DNA of 64,000 nt from Oceanicaulis sp. BBD 1991-10 (GTDB lineage: Bacteria > Pseudomonadota > Alphaproteobacteria > Caulobacterales > Maricaulaceae): assembly GCA_001657295.1 (NCBI GenBank), contig LYSW01000006.1:1-64000 (forward strand), given 5' to 3'. Position 1 is the stretch's first letter. The number at the start of each line of letters is the position of its first letter. The position numbers and the translations under genes were made by a program. Shown piece by piece: positions 8,520-16,303 of this stretch. Under the pieces are notes generated by a model, which saw only the letters and a program-made list of their open reading frames with translations, was not told the DNA's origin and did no database searches.

Positions 8520-9461
8520 TCAGCGATACCCGCCGACCCCGCCATTGAGCACCAAAGTCATCGAGGCGGAGGCCGAGGCGGACGCTTGCGCGCGCACGAC
8601 TTCGCGGCGGACCATCTCGGTATAGGTCTCTTCGTAACGATAATAGATCAGCTTGATCCCGGGACCATGCAGCCGGAGCAATGAACGCTCATTACAGTTC
8701 CGGCGCGGCTCCTGGGTCGCACAGTGGAGGCGGCCGCCCTGGGTGTGCCGCAAGGCCTCGCCCTTGCGGCAGTGAATCGTGTCTCCGCCGTCAAAGCGGT
8801 CATGGCCGTCCTCGCGCCAGCCGATCGTCGCCTGCAGCGCCGTTCCGGACATGCAACGGAAAATCTCGCCGTCATAGTGAGGATCGACGCGCTCCTCCGG
8901 ATCGGGCCTTGAGGCCGGATGCGGCGTGCCCGTGTCGTCGACGCACACCACGCGCACCACACGCCAGCCTTCAACCCAGCGCGAGCGTTCCTCCTCAACC
9001 ATCTCATAGCCCGCTTCCGCTTCTGCGGACCCCGCCAGGCGCAGGCCCGCCAGCGCAGTCGCGGCCGGCGGCGCGCCGCCGCCGACATATCCGCCGCCGG
9101 CGTAGATGAAGGTGTTCCCCCCGCCGCCGCCGAACATGCCGCCGCCCGAGGCGTTGCCGCTGGCGTTGGCGTTGGCGATCGCTGTGGCGCTGGCCGTGGC
9201 GTTGATGTTGAGATTCACATTGGTGTTCATGTGAATGCCGCCGACATGGACGTTCGGGCCGCCGACATGGATATTGGGTCCGCCGATGTGAATATTCGGT
9301 GCGTGGATATTCGGGCCGCCCGGATGCGTGCAGCAGGGATGGTGCGAGGGCGGCGGCGGAGATGGCGGCGTCGGCGCGGACATGCCGGCGGCGGACGCGC
9401 TGGCGACAAGGGCGCCGGCGACGGCGGCGATCATGGCGGCGTACCGAGATGAGACGCGCAT
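8520..9461 (-). CDS. Secreted Asn/Gly/His-repeat protein, unknown function
   Basis: A 313-residue exported protein: signal peptide about 1-23 (ASASA), then a Pro/His stretch, five or six tandem copies of a N-I/V-H-x-G-G-P unit (residues about 50-80), a run of alternating N-x and A-N/S residues, and a Gly-rich patch. The C-terminal half (about 150-313) is a different, folded-looking domain with four or more Cys (VCVDD, FRCMSG, IHCRKG, LHCATQ, RNCNER). It ends in an AS-rich strand and LVLNGGVGGYR. The ATG at 9461 has GGAG 8 nt upstream. Composition and position next to hfaABD suggest a surface or holdfast role; this is inference. Confidence 0.65.
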   Translation of the reverse strand: MRVSSRYAAMIAAVAGALVASASAAGMSAPTPPSPPPPSHHPCCTHPGGPNIHAPNIHIGGPNIHVGGPNVHVGGIHMNTNVNLNINATASATAIANANASGNASGGGMFGGGGGNTFIYAGGGYVGGGAPPAATALAGLRLAGSAEAEAGYEMVEEERSRWVEGWRVVRVVCVDDTGTPHPASRPDPEERVDPHYDGEIFRCMSGTALQATIGWREDGHDRFDGGDTIHCRKGEALRHTQGGRLHCATQEPRRNCNERSLLRLHGPGIKLIYYRYEETYTEMVRREVVRAQASASASASMTLVLNGGVGGYR

Positions 9462-9925
9462 GGCGGACTCCAAGCTGATTCAGGCAGGGCCATGCAAAGC
9501 CGGGGCCGTTTTTATTCATCCTCCTTCGCCTGCGCTCAGTCGGGCGCGACGAAAGCCCCCCTTACCCGGTTTCGACCGCTCGAGACCGTCGCGAAGCGCC
9601 CGAGACGTCGATCACGCGCCTCCATCACCCTTCATCGTCATTCCTGACGAAAGACAGGTCTCAGGAGCAACGCCAAGGCCTTTGGAGGCCCAAATCAAGT
9701 TTGGGATGACGAATAAGAGCGCTGAAGTCTTAGGCGCCCCGAGCCCGCAGGGCTCGCAAGGGCGACCGCCCGCAGCGTGAGCGAGCTTGTCTCGCGGCAA
9801 GCGAGGACCGGCTGAGCGGACGCGAAGGAGGACAAAGACTTCTGGCAAGCGCCTTGCAGAGACCGCCCTCAACCAACGGCGCCTGCCCCTCTCACGCGCC
9901 GAAGCTGGATGAAGGACGGCTCGCC
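9462..9925. other. Intergenic region with palindromic element, no gene seen
   Basis: About 460 bases between divergent genes. I see no convincing protein gene or RNA gene. The region contains a 78-bp palindromic element (9635-9712) and otherwise GC-rich, non-repetitive DNA leading to the RBS of the PAS gene. Confidence 0.6.
9635..9712. repeat. Intergenic palindromic element (TCGTCATTCC ... GGGATGACGA)
   Basis: Outer arms TCGTCATTCC (9635-9644) and GGGATGACGA (9703-9712) match as an inverted repeat in 9 of 10 positions. Inside are further short palindromes such as CCAAATCAAGTTTGG. The same GTCAT/ATGAC ends recur at 40353-40383, suggesting a dispersed repeat family. A MITE or REP-type origin is inference. 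Confidence 0.55.
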
Positions 9926-10483
9926 GTGAGACATAGAAACAGCCTGACCTTGCTCGCCTATTGGAACGCCAGGCGGCGCTCGGAACCGGCGCCCAGGCGC
10001 ACCGAAATCCTACCCGAGGATTTGGGGGGGCTGTTGTCCCACCTGTTCCTGTTGCGGCGTATGGACAGCGATCACCATGTGTTTCGCCTGGCCGGCACCG
10101 GCCTGTGCCGCCTGCACCGGCGGGAGTTTCGCGATCAGAATTTCCTGAGTCTCTGGACCGGCCATGACCGCCAGCACATGCGCGCGCTGCTGGAGGGCGC
10201 CCTGGCCGCGCCGGCGCCGGCCAGCGCGATCACTGAAGCGGTGGCGCTCGATTCCTCTGTCCAGGAGGTGGAGGTCACGCTGCTGCCGCTGCGCGGTCCG
10301 GAGGGTTTGCTCGACAGGGCTCTGGGTCTGTATCAGCCGCTGGGCTCCGGCCTGCCGAGCCTGCGCCCGGTGGTTCGCCATCGCCTGATCGAACTGCGCC
10401 CGGCCAGCGAACCGGCGCCGAGCGTGTCGCTTTACGCCCGCTCCGAGCGCCCGGCTCGCGCGCTCGCCGCCAATGACGGCTAG
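9926..10483 (+). CDS. PAS domain protein (PAS_5 family)
   Basis: A 185-residue protein matching the small alphaproteobacterial PAS_5 family: LLAYWNARR opening, the ILPEDLGGLLSHLFLL strand-helix segment, FRLAGTGLCRLHRREFRDQNFLSLW and a closing LLPLRG strand. Such proteins are usually single-domain sensors with no output domain; ligand and partner are unknown. The start is taken as GTG 9926 because GAAGGA (9911-9916) precedes it; the longer frame from TTG 9854 adds residues without family similarity. It lies upstream of a PilZ gene. Confidence 0.75.
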   Translation: MRHRNSLTLLAYWNARRRSEPAPRRTEILPEDLGGLLSHLFLLRRMDSDHHVFRLAGTGLCRLHRREFRDQNFLSLWTGHDRQHMRALLEGALAAPAPASAITEAVALDSSVQEVEVTLLPLRGPEGLLDRALGLYQPLGSGLPSLRPVVRHRLIELRPASEPAPSVSLYARSERPARALAANDG

Positions 10484-10549
10484 CCGCTCGGCCTAGCGAA
10501 AAATTAAAACTCCCCGGTGCAGACTGTTCGTCTTGGAGCAGGATGCGCG

Positions 10550-11158
10550 ATGAGCCACGTCTCGGAATTCCGCCGCCGGCTGGACCGGCGCCAGATCAAG
10601 ATCGCCGCGCGCGGGGCGCAGGAGCAACGCCGTCATCGGCGCGTGCGCCTGTCAGCGCCCGGCCGCGGCCTGGCCGCCAGCGTCGGGGAGTTCGCCTGCA
10701 CGCTCGTCGACATTTCTCCCGGCGGCGCGCGCGTCGCATCTAAGACGCCGCCCAAGCTCGGCGAGCGCGTGGTGTTGCTGTTCGACGGCATCGGGCGCAT
10801 GGAAGGCGAGGTCGTCCGCGCCGGCAAGGCCGGCTTCGCCCTGCGTTCCAACGCCTCCAGCCAGCGCAAGCGCGACCGGCTCGCCGACGCCATCACCTGG
10901 CGTTTCAATATGGAGCGGCTCGGCCTGAACGAAGATCGCGCCGCGCCGCGCAAACCGGGACAGGGCCGCGCCCAGCTGCGTCTGAAGGACGGCGTAGTGA
11001 TCCATGCCGACGTCATCGACGTGTCCATCTCCGGCGCCGCCTTCGCCTGCCTGGAGCGCCCACGGGTGGGCGAGCCGGTGAAGATCGGTGAGATGAAGGG
11101 CCGCGTAGCGCGTTGGCTGGACAATGGTTTCGCCGTCGCCTTCGACGCTTCGCGCTGA
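10550..11158 (+). CDS. Tandem PilZ domain protein (c-di-GMP receptor candidate)
   Basis: A 202-residue soluble protein with two PilZ-type modules. The first (about residues 24-100) has the c-di-GMP ligands: RRHRRVRL (RxxxR-type) and DISPGGARV (DxSxxG). The second (about 135-200) has DVSISGAAF but lacks the arginine motif, so probably does not bind nucleotide. Tandem PilZ proteins often act as effectors in attachment and motility. The ATG at 10550 is preceded by GGAG at 10533-10536; a GTG at 10517 is an alternative. The match to the attachment theme of the region is suggestive only. Confidence 0.85.
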   Translation: MSHVSEFRRRLDRRQIKIAARGAQEQRRHRRVRLSAPGRGLAASVGEFACTLVDISPGGARVASKTPPKLGERVVLLFDGIGRMEGEVVRAGKAGFALRSNASSQRKRDRLADAITWRFNMERLGLNEDRAAPRKPGQGRAQLRLKDGVVIHADVIDVSISGAAFACLERPRVGEPVKIGEMKGRVARWLDNGFAVAFDASR

Positions 11159-11194
11159 CATCCCAGTTTCGAAATCGCATCCGCGCTGCATAAG

Positions 11195-11215
11195 CGACGT
11201 GAAAGCGTCACGTCG
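11195..11215 (+). other. Perfect hairpin in intergenic region
   Basis: CGACGTGA and TCACGTCG (8 bp each) flank a 5-nt loop AAGCG. No T-run follows, so it is not a typical intrinsic terminator. It lies between the tandem PilZ gene and the GYF_2 gene, and could be an operator or an mRNA structure. Confidence 0.45.
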
Positions 11216-11305
11216 AGGCCGCATAAAAGAGGGGTACGGCCTGAATCTTGCCTCATGGGGATGGCAAGCCTTCATGTGAAGACGCCGGAGGCTGGGAGAC
11301 GACTC

Positions 11306-11830
11306 ATGCCGCGCGATGACGGAATCACGATGACCTGGTTTGTAAAAGTCGAAGGACGGGTTTACGGCCCCTACACCGGCGCCCAGATGCGCGCCTTCGT
11401 CACAGAAGGCCGTGTCGCCGCCCATTCCATGGTGTCCGGGGAACGCGACGGCGAATTCAGCAATGCCGGCGACATCGCCCAGCTTAAGGCCTGGCTCGAC
11501 GAAGCACGCCGCGCGCCCAATGAAAAACGTCCCCTGCCCGCCGACGCTAAAACCGCGAACTTCATCATCGCCGCCGAGATCGCGCCGGAAAGCCTGGCCG
11601 GTTTCGAAGCCGCCATCGGCGAGTTCGGCGATGTGCAGCCGATCAGCGCCGGCGTCTGGATCCTGCGCGGCGCGGCCAGCGCGGCGCATCTGCGCAATGA
11701 GCTGAGCCATATGCTGGAGCGCAAGGATAAGCTGTTGGTGGTCGACGCCTCGCGCGACCGGTCCGCCTGGTTCAATCTGGGCCGCGACGCCGACCAGCGC
11801 ATCCGCGAGCTGTGGGGCCGCAAGGACTAG
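11306..11830 (+). CDS. GYF_2 domain protein with C-terminal Cas2/SinR-like fold
   Basis: A 174-residue soluble protein. Residues about 9-62 form a GYF_2-type domain (WFVKVEGRVYGPYTGAQM, the GPY signature). Residues about 85-160 follow the Cas2/SinR/VapD ferredoxin-like pattern: FIIAAEIAP strand, helix ending FGDVQPIS, strand VWILRG, SAAHLRNELSHML helix, and the strand DKLLVVDAS. The nuclease Asp of Cas2 is Glu here, so catalysis is doubtful. The start ATG 11306 has GGGAG 7-8 nt upstream; ATG 11330 is possible. The fold assignment is by pattern only. Confidence 0.65.
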   Translation: MPRDDGITMTWFVKVEGRVYGPYTGAQMRAFVTEGRVAAHSMVSGERDGEFSNAGDIAQLKAWLDEARRAPNEKRPLPADAKTANFIIAAEIAPESLAGFEAAIGEFGDVQPISAGVWILRGAASAAHLRNELSHMLERKDKLLVVDASRDRSAWFNLGRDADQRIRELWGRKD

Positions 11831-11831
11831 A

Positions 11832-12563
11832 TCATCGGGCGACGACCAGGCGATAGCCCAGATCCATGGCGTCCTTGTCCAATAGGTCGCCGTAGCGCTG
11901 GGCCCAAGCGCCGGATTCAAGATCCCTTTCGAGCCGCGCTAGTCCTTCAGACATCTCGCCGATCGCCCAAAAAGAAGAAATCGCCTTGCGCACCGCTTCT
12001 TCGAGATAGGCGCGAGGCCGGCGCCAATAAGCGCACAAAAACCCATCCGTGCAGTCATAGGGCACAGGCACAGCTTCTATATCTACGCGTCCGAGCGCCC
12101 GTTCGAACATCGCCTGTGTCGGCATTTGGTCGTCGTCGAGCGCTGCAAGCTCCGGCAGATAATCTGTTAGCCAGAAGCCCCGAAATCCAACCTGGTAGGT
12201 TAAAACCGCGACGGGGCCGCTGGCGACCCGGCGCATTTCGCGCAGGCCTTGCTCACGCGCGCTCCAATGGTGAACGGTCAGGCTGGCCATGGCCGCGTCG
12301 AAGGCGTTATCAGAAAACGGCAATGCCTCCGCGCGACCTTGCACGACCCGGCCGGCCTCAGAGGGCCGTTGCGCGATCATGGTCCAAGCCGGCTCCAAGG
12401 CGATCACGCACTGCGGGCGCGGTTCATAGTTGCCGGCGCCGGCGCCAACATTAAGGACGGTTTGCGCCGCCTGCAGCGCCGCGTCGATCTGAGCCGCGAT
12501 ACGCGGATCCGGCCGTCTCAGATTGGCGTAATCGACGCCGATCGCGTCATATTTGGCCGCCAT
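11832..12563 (-). CDS. Class I SAM-dependent methyltransferase
   Basis: A 243-residue soluble protein with the Methyltransf_11 pattern: motif I VLNVGAGAGNYEP (SAM-binding glycine loop, about residues 38-50), the acidic end of strand 2 (VIALEP), motif III VVQGRAEALPFSDNAFDAAMA and motif IV. The substrate cannot be told from the sequence; the downstream half is divergent, with a low-similarity acceptor region. It starts 16 nt downstream of the gamma-carbonic anhydrase gene and is probably cotranscribed. It ends 1 nt from the convergent GYF_2 gene. Confidence 0.85.
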   Translation of the reverse strand: MAAKYDAIGVDYANLRRPDPRIAAQIDAALQAAQTVLNVGAGAGNYEPRPQCVIALEPAWTMIAQRPSEAGRVVQGRAEALPFSDNAFDAAMASLTVHHWSAREQGLREMRRVASGPVAVLTYQVGFRGFWLTDYLPELAALDDDQMPTQAMFERALGRVDIEAVPVPYDCTDGFLCAYWRRPRAYLEEAVRKAISSFWAIGEMSEGLARLERDLESGAWAQRYGDLLDKDAMDLGYRLVVAR

Positions 12564-12579
12564 GCGGAGCCGCTCCCGC

Positions 12580-13104
12580 TCAGATTTCCTTCAGGCCCGC
12601 CGCAAAGCGCTGCGCGTTTTCCACATAATGATCGGCGCTGGCTTTGAGCATCACGTCCACGCCCTCTGCGATCTGTTTGACCACCTTGCCGGGCGAGCCC
12701 ATCACGACCGAGCCGTCGGGAATCTCCTTGCCTTCAGTGATCAGCGCATGTGCGCCGATGATGCAATGCTTGCCGATCTTCGCGCCGTTGAGAATCGTCG
12801 CGCCGATGCCCACAAGAGCATAATCGCCCACCGTGCAGCCGTGCAGCATGGCGTTATGGCCCACGGTCACGCCGCGGCCCAGCACCAGAGGAAAGCCCAT
12901 ATCGGTATGCATCACCGTGCCGTCCTGAACGTTGGAGTCGGCTCCGATCGTGATCAGCTCATTATCCCCGCGCAGCACGGCGCCGAACCAGACCGAGGCG
13001 TTCTTCTCCAGCTTGACCTTGCCGATGACGCTGGCGGAGGGCGCGACCCAGGCGCCGTCGGGATGAAGCTCGGGAGCGTGTCCATCAAGGGTGTAAAGGG
13101 CCAT
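12580..13104 (-). CDS. Gamma-carbonic anhydrase family protein
   Basis: A 174-residue left-handed beta-helix protein of the YrdA/CaiE/PaaY type. It shows hexapeptide repeats, [12 protein letters not shown], the metal-ligand His pattern [11 protein letters not shown] and [14 protein letters not shown], and ends as a typical trimer-forming helix. These bind Zn or Fe at the subunit interface; carbonic anhydrase activity is proven for only some members. AAGGAG precedes the ATG at 13104 at a long spacing. It is first in a two-gene transcript with the methyltransferase. Confidence 0.9.
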   Translation of the reverse strand: MALYTLDGHAPELHPDGAWVAPSASVIGKVKLEKNASVWFGAVLRGDNELITIGADSNVQDGTVMHTDMGFPLVLGRGVTVGHNAMLHGCTVGDYALVGIGATILNGAKIGKHCIIGAHALITEGKEIPDGSVVMGSPGKVVKQIAEGVDVMLKASADHYVENAQRFAAGLKEI

Positions 13105-13194
13105 GGCGATTTGCGCTCCTTGGGCGTGGCGGCTGACTGCGTGGCGTTCCGGCGACAGGTTGGTGACAAGTCGGCGACGGGTCGACTCATAATT

Positions 13195-13420
13195 CGTTCA
13201 CTGTCCTAAGATGACACTGCGTGTGCGATTCGAGTCGACAGATTCGCATCGTTCGCCGCGCCGAAGGGCGCATATGGAGCGCGAAGAAGGAGGAACGGGT
13301 GATACCGTTCACGCCGCCAGGACCCGCAGGAACGCCGCCGCCCAGCGCATCGGCCGCTCGCCAGTCCCGCTTTCGCGACTCTTCCACGACCCCTCCGCTG
13401 CCGCGCGAGGGGTTTTTTCT
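13195..13420 (+). ncRNA. Candidate structured sRNA or phoH 5' leader
   Basis: About 230 bases without a convincing protein gene, containing several short hairpins: TGCGATT/ATTCGCA near 13227-13250, GAACGG/CCGTTC near 13294-13315, AGTC/GACT around 13361-13381, ending in an intrinsic terminator (13389-13418). No protein gene upstream on this strand needs that terminator. It may be an independent sRNA or a regulatory leader of the phoH-like gene 20 nt downstream. I found no match to SRP RNA, tmRNA or RNase P RNA. Confidence 0.4.
13389..13418 (+). terminator. Intrinsic terminator/attenuator just before phoH
   Basis: ACCCCTC (13389-13395) pairs with GAGGGGT (13407-13413), followed by six T residues (13413-13418). 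It ends 11 nt before the GGAGG RBS of the phoH-like gene, so it either ends a short upstream transcript or attenuates phoH. Confidence 0.7.
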
Positions 13421-13440
13421 TGCCATTTGGAGGGCCTGAG

Positions 13441-14196
13441 ATGGGCAAACGAGCCGCTAAACGCCGTCAAGCTGGATCGTTCAACGCGGAAGCCTATGAG
13501 GAAGAAAAAGTCCGCGCGTTGTTCCCGGGGACCGGTTGGTCGCCGGACGACAAAGAGCCCATGCGCGATCAGAGCTACACCAAGAATGTCAAACCGCGCT
13601 CTAAGAACCAGGCGGAGCTTATGAGCGCCATCGACGCGCATAATCTCGTCATGGCGCTGGGCCCGGCCGGCACGGGCAAGACCTATCTCGCCGTCGCGAA
13701 AGGCGTTGAGGCGCTGGAGGCGGGCGAAGTGGGCCGGATCGTGCTCTCGCGCCCCGCCGTGGAGGCTGGCGAATCGATCGGCTTTCTGCCCGGCGCCATG
13801 GAAGAAAAGCTCGCCCCCTATCTGCGCCCGCTTTACGACGCCCTGTCCGACCGTCTCAGCCCGAAACGGCTCAAGGCGTTGATGGCGGAAGGCCTCATCG
13901 AAATCGCTCCGATCGGCTATATGCGCGGGCGCACGCTGAACAACGCCTTCGTCGTGGTCGACGAAGCCCAGAACTGCACCTACGCCCAGCTGAAAATGCT
14001 GCTCACGCGCCTGGGCTGGAACTCCACCATGGTGGTCACGGGCGATCCGGCCCAGACCGACCTTTTGCCGGAGCTCTCCGGACTCGCCCAGATCTCCGAC
14101 AAGCTGGAAGAGGTCGCGGATATCGCAGTGGTCCGCCTGCAAAAGGAAGACATCGTCCGCCACCCGCTGGTCGCCAGCATGCTCGGCGTGCTCTGA
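13441..14196 (+). CDS. PhoH-like ATPase
   Basis: A 251-residue protein with the PhoH P-loop ATPase core: Walker A GPAGTGKT (Lys80), Walker B VVVDEAQNCTYAQLK, and the sensor segment MVVTGDPAQTDL. The N-terminal 60 residues are basic and the KH or PIN domains found in longer relatives are absent. PhoH proteins are linked to RNA metabolism and phosphate or stress responses. The ATG at 13441 is preceded by GGAGG (13429-13433); a TTG at 13420 would overlap the terminator. Confidence 0.9.
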   Translation: MGKRAAKRRQAGSFNAEAYEEEKVRALFPGTGWSPDDKEPMRDQSYTKNVKPRSKNQAELMSAIDAHNLVMALGPAGTGKTYLAVAKGVEALEAGEVGRIVLSRPAVEAGESIGFLPGAMEEKLAPYLRPLYDALSDRLSPKRLKALMAEGLIEIAPIGYMRGRTLNNAFVVVDEAQNCTYAQLKMLLTRLGWNSTMVVTGDPAQTDLLPELSGLAQISDKLEEVADIAVVRLQKEDIVRHPLVASMLGVL

Positions 14197-14216
14197 AGCG
14201 GCTCTGATTCTAAGGG

Positions 14217-14252
14217 AAAACCCCGCAGCGGCGGCGCTGCGGGGTTTTTTTT
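14217..14252 (+). terminator. Strong intrinsic terminator of phoH-like gene
   Basis: CCCCGCAGCG (14221-14230) and CGCTGCGGGG (14235-14244) form a perfect 10-bp stem with a GCGG loop, followed by eight T residues. A-residues before the stem extend pairing and could make it work weakly from the other strand. Confidence 0.92.
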
Positions 14253-14296
14253 ATACCTGGGTGACGCGCGCTCAGGCGAGCGTCAGGCGGCAGGCG

Positions 14297-14833
14297 CTAG
14301 GGTCCGGGGTTCTTCATGAAATCCCTCATGGCGCCGCCAAGAGACCGCAGCCCTTGATCAGCCTTAGCGCGCCACGCCGAGCGCGTGTCCGGCAGATAAT
14401 AGAGCGCGAAACGGTCGATTCCGGCGAGCAGCAGACACCATGCGATCAGGCTGTAAACCGGCGTGTTCATGGCGCGCGCGCCGGTCAGCGCGACGAATAT
14501 CACGGAAGCGAAAAGCCCGAGGAGCACGCCGGTCTTCCCGGCATCGATCTTGGGAATGGCCTGGAACATCGTTTTCGATTTCGCGGTTGTCGCCGCCACG
14601 CACAGCATGGTCAGCATCAAGCCGGCGCCGGCGACGCCAATCGCCAGGATCAACACCGGTGCGAAGATCGGAAGCGCATCGTGCTGTAGACACTGACTCG
14701 CCGCCGTGATCGGCGCTGAGCAGCCTTCAGGGCAGACGCCTGACTCATTGCAGCGGCGTATGACCTCCGGCGAGACAGCCCCTGCCGGCCCTAAACCGGC
14801 AGCTCCTAAGATAGCTGCTTCCTGGGCGGTCAT
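14297..14833 (-). CDS. Hypothetical membrane protein with Cys-rich N-terminal loop
   Basis: A 178-residue protein I do not recognise. It has a non-cytoplasmic-looking N-terminal region with four Cys (RRCNESGVCPEGC and SQCLQH), then three hydrophobic helices (about residues 55-80, 100-120 and 125-150) and a basic C-terminal tail. ATG 14833 is chosen over GTG 14851. It is divergent from another unknown membrane protein that starts 156 bp away. The paired arrangement suggests a joint function, without proof. Confidence 0.6.
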   Translation of the reverse strand: MTAQEAAILGAAGLGPAGAVSPEVIRRCNESGVCPEGCSAPITAASQCLQHDALPIFAPVLILAIGVAGAGLMLTMLCVAATTAKSKTMFQAIPKIDAGKTGVLLGLFASVIFVALTGARAMNTPVYSLIAWCLLLAGIDRFALYYLPDTRSAWRAKADQGLRSLGGAMRDFMKNPGP

Positions 14834-14989
14834 GACGGGAACGCTCCGCACGCGCGGCGGCTTGATTCAATTCTTACGCGCATGCGCATTTGACAACCCA
14901 GCCCTGATCGCTCGCCCTGCTGCGAGTTGTTTCAAGCTTAGATTCAGAGGTATAAACCCACAACAAGTATATGGCTATGGAATGCAATC

Positions 14990-16303
14990 ATGCCCGACAC
15001 CCCGCCCACGGCTTCGTCCAATGATGACGGCTCGTCACCGCCTGCCCGGGTTGTCATGCGCCATGAAGCGATTCTGAACGAAGATCAGAATTTCGCGATA
15101 CTGCTGGTTCTCGCGCTATCGCTGTCGCTGGTTTTGCTGGTCAATATCGTTGCATTGACGTTCCAGATTAATGGATTTCCATTCAAACCCATCATCGGCA
15201 TCATCACGCTTCTCTTCATCGTCGTCTGGACCCGCAATACGGTGTTGGCGGCGATCGCAATCATCGCGTCCGCATCGCTGGTGATGAATGAATCGCTCTT
15301 CCGGGAGACCTATTCCAGCTTCGCCAGCATGGTGGGGATGACACAGGCCGACGGCCTGGCCGATCAGGTCGGGACCATGGGCGGCGCCGCGCTGCCGAGC
15401 GGCGACGCCGACGACATCAAGCGTGATGGAAATCTCTCATTGCACGCCGCCGCGCTGCATGAGCTGGACGCCAGATATCTCGGCCAGACCGTGCCGCTCT
15501 TGATGGCGGTCGCAGCCGCTTCCCCGCCTCCCGGTGAGGAAGCCGGCGCCCGCGGCGCCAACGGACAGTATCTTGAACTGATCAGCAGCAGCGCGCTTTT
15601 CGGCATGCCCCAGGCGGAAATTCTGCGCACGTCGGCGGCTTACCTGCGCGCCGAAGGCCTCATCCGGTGCCGGACGCAAACCGCGTTCGCCGAAGTCGCC
15701 CGAAGCGCCGACCAACGCCAATCGCTCCGCCAGGATGTGAATTCCTGCGTCGTCACCGATCTCGGCCGCGCCCTGAACCGTTCCTTGATGCAGCGGGCGA
15801 GGCCCGCGCGTCTTAGAACCGACGACCCCGCACCGTCTCAAGAGCCCGAATATGACTGGCTCGATCCAAGAACGATCACCGACGCCATCCTTGACGCGGC
15901 GGCCGCCGCGACGGACGCCGGCGGCGACCATTATGAAGAAGGCGTCATCCCTGCGAATGGGTCGGTGGACATCTCATTCACGCCGCGGACGGCCGGCGTT
16001 CACTGGATCACGGTCGTGGCGCTCCGCGGCGAGGGCGATCCGGTGATGACGGTGTTCTCAGGAACCGACACAGACCGGGATCCGCTGGAGGTCGTCGACG
16101 ATTATGGAATTGAAGATGAGTTCTCGTTGAATTCCTTCACTTCCCTGTCCATGAAAGCCTCAGACCCCTATCTGATCCGAATCCAGGACTTCAATCTTGA
16201 AGAAATGCGCTACCGCTTCTGCATCCGGCATATGCCGGATCCCGTCGAAGAATCACCGCCATTCCCGCCCGAATGCGAGCCCGGCACCGTCAATCGCGGC
16301 TAA
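14990..16303 (+). CDS. Hypothetical membrane-anchored protein with C-terminal beta domain
   Basis: A 437-residue protein I do not recognise. Residues about 35-62 and 65-105 are two or three membrane helices. A long soluble part follows: a helical region (about 105-290), then a beta-rich domain (about 310-430, around VDISFTPRTAGVHWITVVAL) that resembles the pre-peptidase C-terminal type of fold; this resemblance is weak. The 5' region is AT-richer than its neighbours. The start ATG 14990 follows an AT-rich leader. Its stop overlaps the convergent transporter gene by 4 nt. Confidence 0.6.
   Translation: MPDTPPTASSNDDGSSPPARVVMRHEAILNEDQNFAILLVLALSLSLVLLVNIVALTFQINGFPFKPIIGIITLLFIVVWTRNTVLAAIAIIASASLVMNESLFRETYSSFASMVGMTQADGLADQVGTMGGAALPSGDADDIKRDGNLSLHAAALHELDARYLGQTVPLLMAVAAASPPPGEEAGARGANGQYLELISSSALFGMPQAEILRTSAAYLRAEGLIRCRTQTAFAEVARSADQRQSLRQDVNSCVVTDLGRALNRSLMQRARPARLRTDDPAPSQEPEYDWLDPRTITDAILDAAAAATDAGGDHYEEGVIPANGSVDISFTPRTAGVHWITVVALRGEGDPVMTVFSGTDTDRDPLEVVDDYGIEDEFSLNSFTSLSMKASDPYLIRIQDFNLEEMRYRFCIRHMPDPVEESPPFPPECEPGTVNRG

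Noticed and set aside
9230-9320. Direct-repeat array that might suggest CRISPR
   Set aside because: The repeats are 15-18 bp, contiguous, in frame, and encode the NIH units of a secreted protein; no unique spacers and no cas genes.
11306-11830. Active Cas2 nuclease
   Set aside because: Only the fold pattern is similar; no cas genes or repeats, and the catalytic Asp position is Glu.
13300-13345. Possible SRP (4.5S) RNA because of a CCAGGACC...GGAAC stretch
   Set aside because: The conserved apical motif around GGTCCGGAAGGAAGCAGC is absent.
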